57,123 nucleotides of DNA from Maricaulis sp965657935 (GTDB lineage: Bacteria > Pseudomonadota > Alphaproteobacteria > Caulobacterales > Maricaulaceae), in NCBI GenBank assembly GCA_965657935.1, contig CBFHQE010000003.1:1-57123 (forward strand), written 5' to 3'. How positions within the stretch are numbered: position 1 is the stretch's first letter; each line of letters begins with the position of its first letter. The notes beneath the pieces are model-generated. The model worked only from the letters and a program-made list of their open reading frames with translations, was not told the DNA's origin and made no database searches. Position numbers and translations under genes: made by a program. Shown one piece after another: positions 45,519 through 54,398 of the stretch.

Positions 45519-48056
45519 ATGATCAAACAACGCGCACTCGCATCGACCATTCTCGCCGCGGCAAGCATAACGGTCGTTGGCGCCGGCACCGCAATGGGGC
45601 AGGTCGAGCAAATCACCGTGACCGCGACCAAGACTGAACAGTCCTCGCAAAGTATTCCGGTGGCGGTGAGTGCGATGACGGAGCGTACGCTGGAAGAGCT
45701 GCGCGTCGATGTCTTTACCGACTATCTGCAGCAATTGCCGGGCGTGACGGCCGGCGGCTCCGGTCCCGGACAAAGCACAATCTATATTCGCGGTCTGGCG
45801 TCAACCACGCCGAACCTGACGACAGCCGGTGTTGCCGGGCTGGCTCCTAATGTCGCCTTCTATCTGGACGAACAGCCTCTGGCCCAGCCGGGCCGTAATC
45901 TGGACGTCTACGCTGCGGATCTCCAGCGCATCGAGGTTCTGCCTGGACCTCAAGGTACGCTGTTCGGTTCCAGCTCCCAGGCTGGCACGGTCCGCCTGAT
46001 CACGAACCGCCCGGTTCTGGGTGTGTTCGAGGGGTCTACGAATTTCGGCACGTCCTTCACTGAAGGTGGAGAGATGAGCACCAAGGTCGAGGGTGTTATC
46101 AACCTGCCGGTCTCCGACAATTTCGCCGTGCGCGGCGTGTTCTATTCCGACAATCAGGGTGGCTATATCGACAACGTCGCCGGTACGGTTGATGTGCGGG
46201 ATTCGGCGCGTTTCCGTCTGGAGGGCACGGTTCGGGCCAATGGTGTGCCCGTCAATGCCAACCGCGAAGGTTTCCAGGCCGGCGATAACCTGAACAACGT
46301 CAACTTCATCGCTGCCGACAATACCGCCTTCGTTGAGGACGACTTCAACGACACGACCTATAACGGTTTCCGTATCAGCGGCCTGTACGAGATCAATCCG
46401 GAGTGGAGCCTGCTGGTCAGCCATACTCGCCAGCAAATGGAATCCGAGGGTGTTTTCTTCCAGGACCCGGATCTGGATGACCTGGAAATCCAGCGTTATG
46501 CAGACGACCATATCGATGATGAGTTCTCGAACACGTCGTGGACCCTCGAGGGCCGTCTCGGCATGCTCGACATTGTCTACACCGGTGCCTACACGGATCG
46601 TGAAACAACGCAGACCGTGGACTACACCGACTACCTCTTCGTCGGACAGTATCTGCCTTACTATGTTTGTGATGGCTCGGTTTCCTATCCGGACGCGGGT
46701 GGCCCTACGGGCACCTGTCAGGCACCGGACCTGTTCGTAGACAGCCAGACGGGCACGACAGTTGAAACGCATGAATTCCGTTTCAATACGCCGCAGGACA
46801 ACCGCTGGCGTGTTACCGCGGGCGCGTTCTATTCGAGCCTCGAGCTCACCGAGCTCAATGACTTTACCTATCCTGGTTCAGAGCTGATTGTTGGTTTCAA
46901 CAATGTCGTTGGTTTTGGTCCGAACTACGCGCTGACCGATACGTCGGTCACCGGTATCATCGGCAATGCGTCACCCGGCTATTTCAGCGGTGCTGGCCCG
47001 TTCCCCGAGGGCGTCATTTTCCGTAATGACATTTTGCGGACGGATGAGCAGATGGGCTTCTTCGGTGAACTGACCTTTGATGTCACCGAAGAGTTCTCCA
47101 TCACCGTGGGCGCACGTCACTATGACATCGAAGTCGACCTCGAAGGATCGGCGAACGGCTCCTTCTTCAACCTCGGCCAGACCACTGACGCCCAGGCTTT
47201 CGGCACCAACATCTCGGCGCAGTTCGCTGCGAACAATACGGTTGGAGCGCCGGACACGGCAGCAACGGATGGCGTGATCATGAAGGTCACGGGTACCTGG
47301 ACGCCGCAAGACAACCTGCTCTTCTATGCGACCTATTCCGAGGGTTTCCGCCCAGGCTTGCTCAACCGCCCTGGCGGCGCGGCCGGCCCGAACGGATATA
47401 CGGTGCCTTACGCGCTTGATACCGATGATGTGCAGAACTACGAGTTCGGTTGGAAAGCCGACCTCTTTGACAACACACTTCGTTTCAACGGTTCGGCCTT
47501 CTTCGTCGAGATCGAGAACCTGCAGACCACGATCTTTGACCCGTCAATCAGCAATCTTTTCTTCTCGGATAATGCGGCAAACGCTGAAATCCGCGGGATT
47601 GAAGGTGATGTGACTTGGGCACCTGAAAGTATTCAGGGGCTCACCGTGGCGGGTGCATTCTCCATCCTGGACACCGAGATCACTGAAGTCCTGACCCCGA
47701 CCAATGATGTTGTCGCAGGTTCTGAACTGGCGTTCGCGCCGGGTTTCCAGGCCAATATCCGGGCGCGTTACGAGTGGGATCTTGCCAATGGCTGGCTGGC
47801 GCATGCCCAGCCGCAGCTGGTTCATTCAGACGATAGCGTCAGTGATGTGATCGAGATCAACAAGGTCGATCTTGACGGCTACACCATGGCGCATTTCTCC
47901 ACGGGTGTGTCGTCCGATATGTGGCGGGTTGAGCTCTTCGTCGACAATCTGACCGATGAGCGGGCCGAGATGAGCAATAACTTCGTCTTTGACCGCGAGC
48001 GGGTGACCGTATCGCGTCCGCGCACCTGGGGCGTGCGGGTCGGAGTCGATTTCTGA
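45519..48056 (+). CDS. TonB-dependent receptor 2
   Basis: An outer-membrane receptor of 845 aa. A signal peptide (cut near TAMGQ) leads into ITVTATKTEQSSQSIPVAVS, the TonB-box and plug start common in sphingomonad and marine alphaproteobacterial receptors. The plug has DYLQQLPGVTAGG and IYIRGLAS, then RIEVLPGPQGTLFGSSSQAG. The barrel ends WGVRVGVDF with the terminal Phe. A ribosome site AGGGGAT precedes the ATG. The ligand cannot be inferred from sequence. It differs in type and length from the 1055-aa glycan receptor. A terminator-like hairpin follows, then a TPR-sulfotransferase and a BCCT carrier on the same strand. Confidence 0.92.
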   Translation: MIKQRALASTILAAASITVVGAGTAMGQVEQITVTATKTEQSSQSIPVAVSAMTERTLEELRVDVFTDYLQQLPGVTAGGSGPGQSTIYIRGLASTTPNLTTAGVAGLAPNVAFYLDEQPLAQPGRNLDVYAADLQRIEVLPGPQGTLFGSSSQAGTVRLITNRPVLGVFEGSTNFGTSFTEGGEMSTKVEGVINLPVSDNFAVRGVFYSDNQGGYIDNVAGTVDVRDSARFRLEGTVRANGVPVNANREGFQAGDNLNNVNFIAADNTAFVEDDFNDTTYNGFRISGLYEINPEWSLLVSHTRQQMESEGVFFQDPDLDDLEIQRYADDHIDDEFSNTSWTLEGRLGMLDIVYTGAYTDRETTQTVDYTDYLFVGQYLPYYVCDGSVSYPDAGGPTGTCQAPDLFVDSQTGTTVETHEFRFNTPQDNRWRVTAGAFYSSLELTELNDFTYPGSELIVGFNNVVGFGPNYALTDTSVTGIIGNASPGYFSGAGPFPEGVIFRNDILRTDEQMGFFGELTFDVTEEFSITVGARHYDIEVDLEGSANGSFFNLGQTTDAQAFGTNISAQFAANNTVGAPDTAATDGVIMKVTGTWTPQDNLLFYATYSEGFRPGLLNRPGGAAGPNGYTVPYALDTDDVQNYEFGWKADLFDNTLRFNGSAFFVEIENLQTTIFDPSISNLFFSDNAANAEIRGIEGDVTWAPESIQGLTVAGAFSILDTEITEVLTPTNDVVAGSELAFAPGFQANIRARYEWDLANGWLAHAQPQLVHSDDSVSDVIEINKVDLDGYTMAHFSTGVSSDMWRVELFVDNLTDERAEMSNNFVFDRERVTVSRPRTWGVRVGVDF

Positions 48057-48085
48057 TCCAAAATAGCCACACTGGAATGCCTGAA

Positions 48086-48120
48086 GGGAGCGCATCTTTG
48101 GATGCGCTTCCTTTCGCGTT
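48086..48120 (+). terminator. Terminator or attenuator after TonB receptor 2
   Basis: GGGAGCGCATC and GATGCGCTTCC form an eleven-base stem with one G-T pair and a four-base loop (TTTG), followed by TTTCGCGTTT. It lies only 15 bases before the sulfotransferase start, so it may limit rather than end readthrough into the downstream genes. Confidence 0.65.
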
Positions 48121-48135
48121 TATCGGGAGCCGCAT

Positions 48136-50130
48136 TTGAGCGAAACAGCCAGCCCACCGGAAATGAGCGTCAGGGACGCCCAAAAAGCCATGATGGCGGG
48201 CCGTCTGGACGAGGCTGCCGAGACGCTGTCAATAATCCTGGCGGAAACGCCCGGTCAGACCGATGCGCTTTACGCGGCGGCTGTCTGCGCGCGCTATCGC
48301 AAGAATTACGTGGACGCGGAAATCTTTCTCGAGCGGCTGTTTCAGGAAGTTCCGGAATTCGGGCGCGCCTATCAGGAGCTTGGCTATCTCAAGCGCGAAA
48401 CCGGTGAACTTGCCGCCGCTTTGCACGCCTTTCAGTTGGCCACGCGCTATAATCCTTCACTCTTCACCAGCTGGCAGGCCCAGGCTGATCTGCTGGGCGC
48501 GAGCCAGCCAGACGCTGGCCGCCACGCCACCGCGCAAGCCGAGCGCTTGCAGGCCCTGCCACGCGATGTGCTCGCTGTCACCAATCTGATCGCCGAGGGC
48601 AAGATCCTGAAAGCGGAGGCATTGTGCCGGAGCTTCCTGCAGAAACATCCCCGGCATGTCGAAGCCATGCGCCTGCTCGCGGAAATTGGCGTTCAGCTGG
48701 GGATTCTCGATGATGCGGAATTCCTCCTGGAAAGCGCAGTGGATTTCGAACCGGACAATGTCCAGGTACGGCTCGACTATATCCAGGTCTTGCGCAAGCG
48801 ACAGAAATTCGAACTGGCCCTTGCGCAAGCCCAGCGCCTTCATGAGGGCGCGCCTGACAATCCATTGTTCAAGTCGCACTATGCGATCGAAAGCATGCAG
48901 ACCGGTTCCTATGATCGCGCATTGGCACTGTTCGAGGAAATCCTTGAAAGCCAGCCCGATGATCCGCTGGTGCTGACGTCGCGCGGGCATGCGCTCAAGA
49001 CCATGGGCCGCCATGATGAGGCCGTTGCCTCCTATCGCCGGGCCACTGACCGCAAACCGGACCACGGCGATGCCTGGTATGGCCTGGCCAATCTGAAGAC
49101 ATTCAAATTCCTGGCCGATGAAACCGCTGCAATGGAGCGCGAGGAAGCGCGTGGCAATCTGACCCTGGCCGATCGCATTCATTTGTGTTTTGCCCTTGGC
49201 AAGGCGCATGAGGACGCCAAGCGCTACGGCGAGGCCTTTGCCTATTATGAGCGCGGCAATGCTTTGAAATGTGCACAGACGCGCTACACGCCCGAACACA
49301 TGGAAGAGGAGTTCGCTGCGCAGAAACGCCATTGCAGCCGCGCGTTGCTCGATGCGCGCGCAAATGGCGGGCACGCCGCGCACGATCCGATTTTCATCGT
49401 CGGCCTTCCGCGCGCTGGCTCAACATTGCTGGAGCAGATCCTCGCCTCCCACAGCCAGGTCGATGGCACACTCGAACTGCCCAATATCCTGTCTCTGGCG
49501 CATCGTCTGAGAGGGCGCAACAAGCTCAATGATCGCGATCGCTATCCGCGCATTCTTGGCGAGATGAGTGCCGCTGACCTGGAGAAGCTGGGCGCGGAGT
49601 ATATCGAGACCACGCGCATTCACCGCGCGGGCGCCCCGTTCTTCACCGACAAGATGCCAAACAATTTCCGGCATATCGGCCTGATCAAGATGATTCTGCC
49701 TAACGCCCGAATTATTGATGCGCGCCGTGAACCGATGGCCTGTTGTTTTTCCGGCTTCAAGCAACTTTTTGCCGAGGGCCAGGAATTCACCTACGGGCTG
49801 GACGAGATCGGCCGGTATTATCGGGGTTATGTCGACCTGATGCGGCATTGGGACGACGTGCTGCCCGGCGAGATCCTGCGTATTGAATATGAAGATGTTG
49901 TCGCTGATCTGGAGAGCCAGGTCCGACGCATTCTCGATTTTTGTGGCCTGGCTTTCGAAGCAGGCTGCGTTGATTTTCACCAAACCGATCGTGCCGTGCG
50001 CACGGCCAGCTCTGAACAGGTCCGCCAGCCGATCAACTCGGCCGGCCTGGAACAGTGGCGGCATTTTGAGGCGCATCTCGACCCGCTCAAGGCGGCGCTT
50101 GGCGATGCCCTGACCGGATACAAGGACTGA
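48136..50130 (+). CDS. TPR-repeat sulfotransferase
   Basis: A 664-aa protein with two parts. Residues about 10-330 are tandem tetratricopeptide repeats (for example AKKALAGRL-type helices such as GRLDEAAETLSIILAETPGQ and GRHDEAVASYRRATDRKPDH). Residues about 415-660 form a PAPS-dependent sulfotransferase with the 5'-phosphosulfate loop FIVGLPRAGSTLLEQ and the 3'-phosphate region IDARREPMACCFSGFK. It starts at TTG with GGGAG upstream. It would transfer sulfate to a protein, glycan or small molecule in the cytoplasm; the acceptor is unknown. It lies between a TonB receptor and a BCCT transporter. The BCCT start is two bases after its stop. Confidence 0.88.
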   Translation: MSETASPPEMSVRDAQKAMMAGRLDEAAETLSIILAETPGQTDALYAAAVCARYRKNYVDAEIFLERLFQEVPEFGRAYQELGYLKRETGELAAALHAFQLATRYNPSLFTSWQAQADLLGASQPDAGRHATAQAERLQALPRDVLAVTNLIAEGKILKAEALCRSFLQKHPRHVEAMRLLAEIGVQLGILDDAEFLLESAVDFEPDNVQVRLDYIQVLRKRQKFELALAQAQRLHEGAPDNPLFKSHYAIESMQTGSYDRALALFEEILESQPDDPLVLTSRGHALKTMGRHDEAVASYRRATDRKPDHGDAWYGLANLKTFKFLADETAAMEREEARGNLTLADRIHLCFALGKAHEDAKRYGEAFAYYERGNALKCAQTRYTPEHMEEEFAAQKRHCSRALLDARANGGHAAHDPIFIVGLPRAGSTLLEQILASHSQVDGTLELPNILSLAHRLRGRNKLNDRDRYPRILGEMSAADLEKLGAEYIETTRIHRAGAPFFTDKMPNNFRHIGLIKMILPNARIIDARREPMACCFSGFKQLFAEGQEFTYGLDEIGRYYRGYVDLMRHWDDVLPGEILRIEYEDVVADLESQVRRILDFCGLAFEAGCVDFHQTDRAVRTASSEQVRQPINSAGLEQWRHFEAHLDPLKAALGDALTGYKD

Positions 50131-50132
50131 AA

Positions 50133-51725
50133 ATGCCCAAACGTTTTTATAAAACGGACTACAAGACCGGTCAGGACAATATTTCCCTGTTGGGGCTGGA
50201 CGTTCACAATCCGGTTTTCTTCATCGCAGCCGTTGCCGTGATCGGTTTTATCAGCGCCACGCTGATCGTGCCGGATCAGGCGTCCGCGATTTTGTTGTCC
50301 ACGCGCGACTGGGTGCTGTCCACGTTCGATTGGCTGTTCGTGTCCAGCGTCAACCTGGTCTTCCTTTTCTGCGTAGTCGTTATCGTCTCTCCGATGGGGC
50401 GTCTGCGCATCGGGGGGCGCGAGGCCAAGGCGGAATTTTCCACGCTTTCCTGGTTCGCCATGCTTTTTTCGGCCGGCATCGGAATCGGCTTGATGTTCTG
50501 GGGCGCGGCAGAGCCCTTGGCCTATTATACAAACTGGTTCGGTACCCCGCTGGGGGTGGAGCCGCTGACCGAGGAAGCCCGTGAGCTGTCGCTGAGCGCG
50601 ACCATGTTCCACTGGGGCATCAATGCCTGGTCCATCTACGCGGTCATCGGCCTGGCCCTGGCCTATTTCACCTTCTCAAAGGGGTTGCCGCTGACTCTGC
50701 GCTCGGCTTTCTACCCCTTGCTCGGAGACCGGATCTGGGGCTGGCCGGGGCATATCATCGATCTGCTCGCCGTGGTCGCGACCCTGTTCGGCCTGGCAAC
50801 CAGTCTGGGTCTGGGCGCACAACAAGTCGCCAGTGGCCTGGGTTTCCTGCTGGGCATTGATCCCGGTCTGACTGTGCAGATCGTCATCATCGCCTTCATC
50901 ACCTCGATCGCCATTGTCTCTGTCGTGCGCGGTCTTGATGGGGGTGTGAAGGTACTGTCGAACATCAATATGGTGCTGGCCGCACTCTTCCTGCTGTTTG
51001 TGTTCATCGCCGGGCCCACTGTGTTGATCACGACCGGCTTTCTCGACAATACGCTGAACTATCTCCGCGATTTCATCCCGCTGTCCAATTGGATCGGCCG
51101 GCAGGATACCGAGTGGTTCCATGGCTGGACGGTTTTCTACTGGGCCTGGTGGATTTCCTGGTCGCCGTTTGTCGGCATGTTCATCGCGCGCATCTCCAAG
51201 GGTCGTACGGTGCGCGAGTTTTTGCTGGCCGTGATCTTTGTGCCGTTGATCGTCACCGTGTTGTGGTTCTCCACCTTTGGCGAGACCGCGCTCTATCAGG
51301 TGGAGCAGGGCATCGGGGCTCTGCCCGATGGAATTGATGATGTTTCGCTGGTTCTTTTCCAGATGCTGGAAAATCTGCCATGGCCGCAGATCGCATCAGG
51401 AATGGCTGTCATCCTGATCCTGGTCTTCTTTGTTACGTCTTCGGACAGCGGGTCACTGGTCATCGACAGCATCACCTCCGGCGGCAAGCTGCACGCTCCC
51501 GTACCTCAACGAGTCTTCTGGGCGGTTATGGAAGGTCTGGTGGCGGCCATGCTGTTGTACGGCGGCGGAGCCCAGGCCCTGCAGGCGCTCCAGGCTGGCG
51601 CGATATCGGCCGGCTTGCCCTTTACCGTCATTTTGCTCGTCTGTTGTGTGAGCCTCTGGAAGGGGCTCAGGGAAGACTACAAGGTTTATATCGCGCAAAA
51701 CCGCGAGGCGGAAAAAGAGGGATAG
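50133..51725 (+). CDS. BCCT-family transporter (betaine/choline/carnitine type)
   Basis: A 530-aa inner-membrane carrier with about twelve helices. BCCT signatures are visible: GIGIGLMFWGAAEPLAYYTN and the conserved Trp-rich FYWAWWISWSPFVGMFIARI, followed by SKGRTVREF. FVTSSDSGSLVIDSITSGG in the later helices is also typical. It should import glycine betaine, choline or a related quaternary ammonium or sulfonium compound with Na+ or H+. The C-terminus is short, so strong osmosensing of the BetP kind is not evident. It follows the sulfotransferase by two bases, so the two are co-transcribed. A run of eight G lies downstream in the gap to galE2. Confidence 0.92.
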   Translation: MPKRFYKTDYKTGQDNISLLGLDVHNPVFFIAAVAVIGFISATLIVPDQASAILLSTRDWVLSTFDWLFVSSVNLVFLFCVVVIVSPMGRLRIGGREAKAEFSTLSWFAMLFSAGIGIGLMFWGAAEPLAYYTNWFGTPLGVEPLTEEARELSLSATMFHWGINAWSIYAVIGLALAYFTFSKGLPLTLRSAFYPLLGDRIWGWPGHIIDLLAVVATLFGLATSLGLGAQQVASGLGFLLGIDPGLTVQIVIIAFITSIAIVSVVRGLDGGVKVLSNINMVLAALFLLFVFIAGPTVLITTGFLDNTLNYLRDFIPLSNWIGRQDTEWFHGWTVFYWAWWISWSPFVGMFIARISKGRTVREFLLAVIFVPLIVTVLWFSTFGETALYQVEQGIGALPDGIDDVSLVLFQMLENLPWPQIASGMAVILILVFFVTSSDSGSLVIDSITSGGKLHAPVPQRVFWAVMEGLVAAMLLYGGGAQALQALQAGAISAGLPFTVILLVCCVSLWKGLREDYKVYIAQNREAEKEG

Positions 51726-51812
51726 TGGAGCCGCGCTGATCTCTCTGGACGCCCTCGCGGCCAGTCCTGGTTGGGGGGGGCGGCTTGTTCTGGGTCCGGC
51801 TCGTCGTTCATC

Positions 51813-52820
51813 CTACTGCGCTGCGTATTGCGGCGGGGTCAGACGGGCCTGTTGTTGGTGGTAGTTCCAGGCATCTTGCACAATCTGCTTGATCGAGGAC
51901 CTGTAGGGTTTGAAACCGAGAAGGTGTCCGGCATAAGCGGTATTGGCGAAAAGCTGGGCAGGATCGCCGGCGCGTCTCGGATTGGTCGTATAGGGTACCG
52001 GCCTGCCCACGACCCGACCCACCGCATCGAGGACTTCCAGTACGGAAACGCCGTGGCCGGTGCCCAGATTGCAGGCGAAGCTTTCCTGGCGCCCCAACAG
52101 GCGATCCAGCGCTCTGAGGTGACCATGGGCTAGGTCGCTGACATGGATGAAGTCGCGCACACAGCTCCCGTCGGTCGTATCGTAATCTGTACCGAACAAT
52201 TTTAACGGTGCCCCGGTGCCGTCCGCGGCCTGCAGGGCAAGCGGGATGAGGTGAGTTTCCGGCGTATGGGCTTCGCCGATCTCTCCATCGGGGCTTGCGC
52301 CGGCAGCGTTGAAATAGCGCAAGGCCGCAAAGTCAATTATGTCCGCACGCGCCGCATCTTCCAGGGCTTGCTCTATCGCCAGCTTGGTGCGCCCGTAGGT
52401 GTTGATGGGGTGTCGGGGATGCGTCTCGCAAAGCGGCAAGCGTTCCGGCGTGCCATAGACTGCGCAGGTGGACGAAAAAACGAGCGTTCGACATCCGTGG
52501 GCCTGCATCGCCGACAGGACATTGAGGGAGCCGGCGACATTATTGTTCCAGAATTCCATCGGATATATCTCGCCTAGCCCAACTTCGATTGAGGCTGCGA
52601 AATGCATTACAGCGTCTGGTTTGAACGCCCTGAAGGCCGAGTCCAGTGCGGACGAGTCGCGGATGTCGGCTTTCAGCAATGGTCCCCAGCGCACGAAGTC
52701 TTCGTGTCCTGAAGTCAAATTGTCGATGACGATGGGAAGGTCTCCGCGCAATGCCAGCGCTTTTGCGACGTGCGAGCCGATATAGCCGGCTCCTCCCAGT
52801 ACAAGCACCTTGCGTGACAT
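51813..52820 (-). CDS. galE: UDP-glucose 4-epimerase, second copy
   Basis: A 335-aa epimerase very similar to the operon galE at 2759. It has GGAGYIGSHVAKALA at the N-terminus, HFAASIEVGLGE, SSTCAVYGTPE with the catalytic Ser, YGRTK, and YFNAAGASP. The ATG at 52820 is preceded by AAGGAG; the longer frame runs through the promoter. It stands alone, away from sugar-catabolic genes, so it may serve UDP-galactose supply for surface polysaccharides. An interrupted palindrome lies 16 bases upstream of the start (52836-52852). Confidence 0.93.
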   Translation of the reverse strand: MSRKVLVLGGAGYIGSHVAKALALRGDLPIVIDNLTSGHEDFVRWGPLLKADIRDSSALDSAFRAFKPDAVMHFAASIEVGLGEIYPMEFWNNNVAGSLNVLSAMQAHGCRTLVFSSTCAVYGTPERLPLCETHPRHPINTYGRTKLAIEQALEDAARADIIDFAALRYFNAAGASPDGEIGEAHTPETHLIPLALQAADGTGAPLKLFGTDYDTTDGSCVRDFIHVSDLAHGHLRALDRLLGRQESFACNLGTGHGVSVLEVLDAVGRVVGRPVPYTTNPRRAGDPAQLFANTAYAGHLLGFKPYRSSIKQIVQDAWNYHQQQARLTPPQYAAQ

Positions 52821-52835
52821 CTCGATCTCCTTTGC

Positions 52836-52852
52836 TGGACACAATGTGTTCA
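52836..52852. promoter_or_regulatory. Interrupted palindrome upstream of the second galE
   Basis: TGGACACAATGTGTTCA pairs at seven of eight positions around a central A. It lies between the galE ribosome site and any promoter, a position suited to an operator or an mRNA hairpin. I cannot assign a regulator. Confidence 0.35.
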
Positions 52853-53071
52853 GTGCAAGCGAGTGTCCGGGAAGCCGGGATTCCTGTGGGCTATAGGAAA
52901 GGACACCATATAGACGTTGGGCTTTTGGGGAATTGTTGCGGACCGCGAGACAGGTTGGCGCAAATTGCGGCACGGGTGTTCGCAATCTGCTGCGCCTTAA
53001 GGCTAACTGTCTGTAACTTATAACTATATGATATTTATGGGTTTTCATGGACACTGTGGGTGGAGGTTTTC

Positions 53072-54382
53072 ATGCACAGTTTTTCTCAGCATTTCGCCGC
53101 AAATCAGCGACAGAGCCAGCAGCCCTCACTTTCGCCGGCCATGCAGCGGGCGCTTCACCTGCTCGGATTGGCTCAGGATGAGCTTGAACGGGAGGTCGCG
53201 GACATCTGTGATGGCAATCCGCTGATCTCGCAGCCGCCGCTTTGGCAGCGTCGCCGGGTGGGTGTTTCGGACTGGAGGGACCAGCTTGTCAGTATTCCGG
53301 CCCGCCAGCACCTCAGCGAGCACCTCATGGGGCAGCTTGCTCTGCTCGGACTGGAGCAGACACGACTTGATCTGGCGCACGCCATCATCGAACGCATGGA
53401 CCCGGCCGGGTATCTGGATGCTGAGGACTGGCGTGCGTTGAGCGAGGGGTGTCCGGATGCAGAGGAAACCCTGAGGCTTATTCAGGAGTTGGAGCCGGCG
53501 GGGATTGCCGCCCGCTCTGTCTCCGAGTGCTTCTGGCTACAGCTGGACGTGATGGAAAGGTCTCAAGCGATATGGCGTTCGTTGCTGTCGCACCTGGGCG
53601 ACCTGACCAGCTGTGCTTCGTCCGAGTTCGCCAGGAGGTGTGGTATTTCCCAGGCGCGATTGGCGAAGATGATGGCCAGGCTCAGACAGCTCGATCCCAC
53701 GCCGGGTTTGCAGTTTGACCAGGCTGAACCGGTCGGGATCACGCCGGATCTGGTCTTGCAAGAGAATGCTGCCGGAGAGCTCGAGGTTGAACTGGCCAAC
53801 AGGACGGGCGCCCGCGTGGAGTTCGAGGGATCTTACCGGCGCTGGCGGCAGGACTACGGTCATGACAGTGCGACGATGCGCTTTCTCTCAAAAGCGGAGG
53901 ATGAGGCGGTGTGGCTGCGCGGCGCTCTGCGTCAGCGCGGGCAGACCCTGCTTGATGTCGGGCGCCTGATTGTGCGTCGGCAGTTTCGCTTCGTGGATGA
54001 GGGGGAATTGCACTTGCTGCCCCTGACGATGCGCGAAGTGGCGGGGCAGTTGAATGTGCATGAATCGACCGTCAGCCGTGCGGTTGCTCACAAACATATC
54101 CTGACGCGGCGAGGCGTGATCCCGCTGCGCCGGTTCTTTTCAACGGCTGTGGCCAGTGAGGGCAGAGGCTCAATGCCGTTCTCATCGCAATCCGTTCGCG
54201 CCCATATCGAGCAGCTCATTGAGTGCGAGGCGCTCCCAGGCAGCATGTCAGATGCGGCGATTGTGAAGGAACTGGGCGAGGTTGGTGTGGTCATCGCGCG
54301 CAGGTCGGTGGCCAAACATCGCATGCAACTCGGTCTGAGCAACGCTCGGGACCGGACTCGTTGGGCGGGTTACAGGGCCTGA
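53072..54382 (+). CDS. rpoN: RNA polymerase sigma-54 factor, compact form
   Basis: A 436-aa sigma-54. The Gln/Leu-rich region I is at the N-terminus (QHFAANQRQSQQPSLSPAMQ, then ALHLLGLAQDELEREVADIC). The core-binding middle includes DPAGYLDAEDW and LDPTPGLQFDQAEP, and the helix-turn-helix is MREVAGQLNVHESTVSRAVA. The RpoN box IARRSVAKHRMQLGLSNARD is recognisable but differs from ARRTVAKYRE. It lacks an acidic region II and is shorter than most (about 480-500 aa). The ATG at 53072 follows GGAGG. Its neighbours are not the usual lptB/hpf genes but a convergent sigma-54 activator and kinase, which suggests a dedicated or second sigma-54. Confidence 0.88.
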   Translation: MHSFSQHFAANQRQSQQPSLSPAMQRALHLLGLAQDELEREVADICDGNPLISQPPLWQRRRVGVSDWRDQLVSIPARQHLSEHLMGQLALLGLEQTRLDLAHAIIERMDPAGYLDAEDWRALSEGCPDAEETLRLIQELEPAGIAARSVSECFWLQLDVMERSQAIWRSLLSHLGDLTSCASSEFARRCGISQARLAKMMARLRQLDPTPGLQFDQAEPVGITPDLVLQENAAGELEVELANRTGARVEFEGSYRRWRQDYGHDSATMRFLSKAEDEAVWLRGALRQRGQTLLDVGRLIVRRQFRFVDEGELHLLPLTMREVAGQLNVHESTVSRAVAHKHILTRRGVIPLRRFFSTAVASEGRGSMPFSSQSVRAHIEQLIECEALPGSMSDAAIVKELGEVGVVIARRSVAKHRMQLGLSNARDRTRWAGYRA

Positions 54383-54398
54383 CGAAACGGATGCGCCG

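Noticed and set aside
51773..51780. Run of eight G as a possible phase-variation tract
   Set aside because: It is intergenic between convergent genes, so slippage would change no frame or promoter; could be a sequencing artefact.
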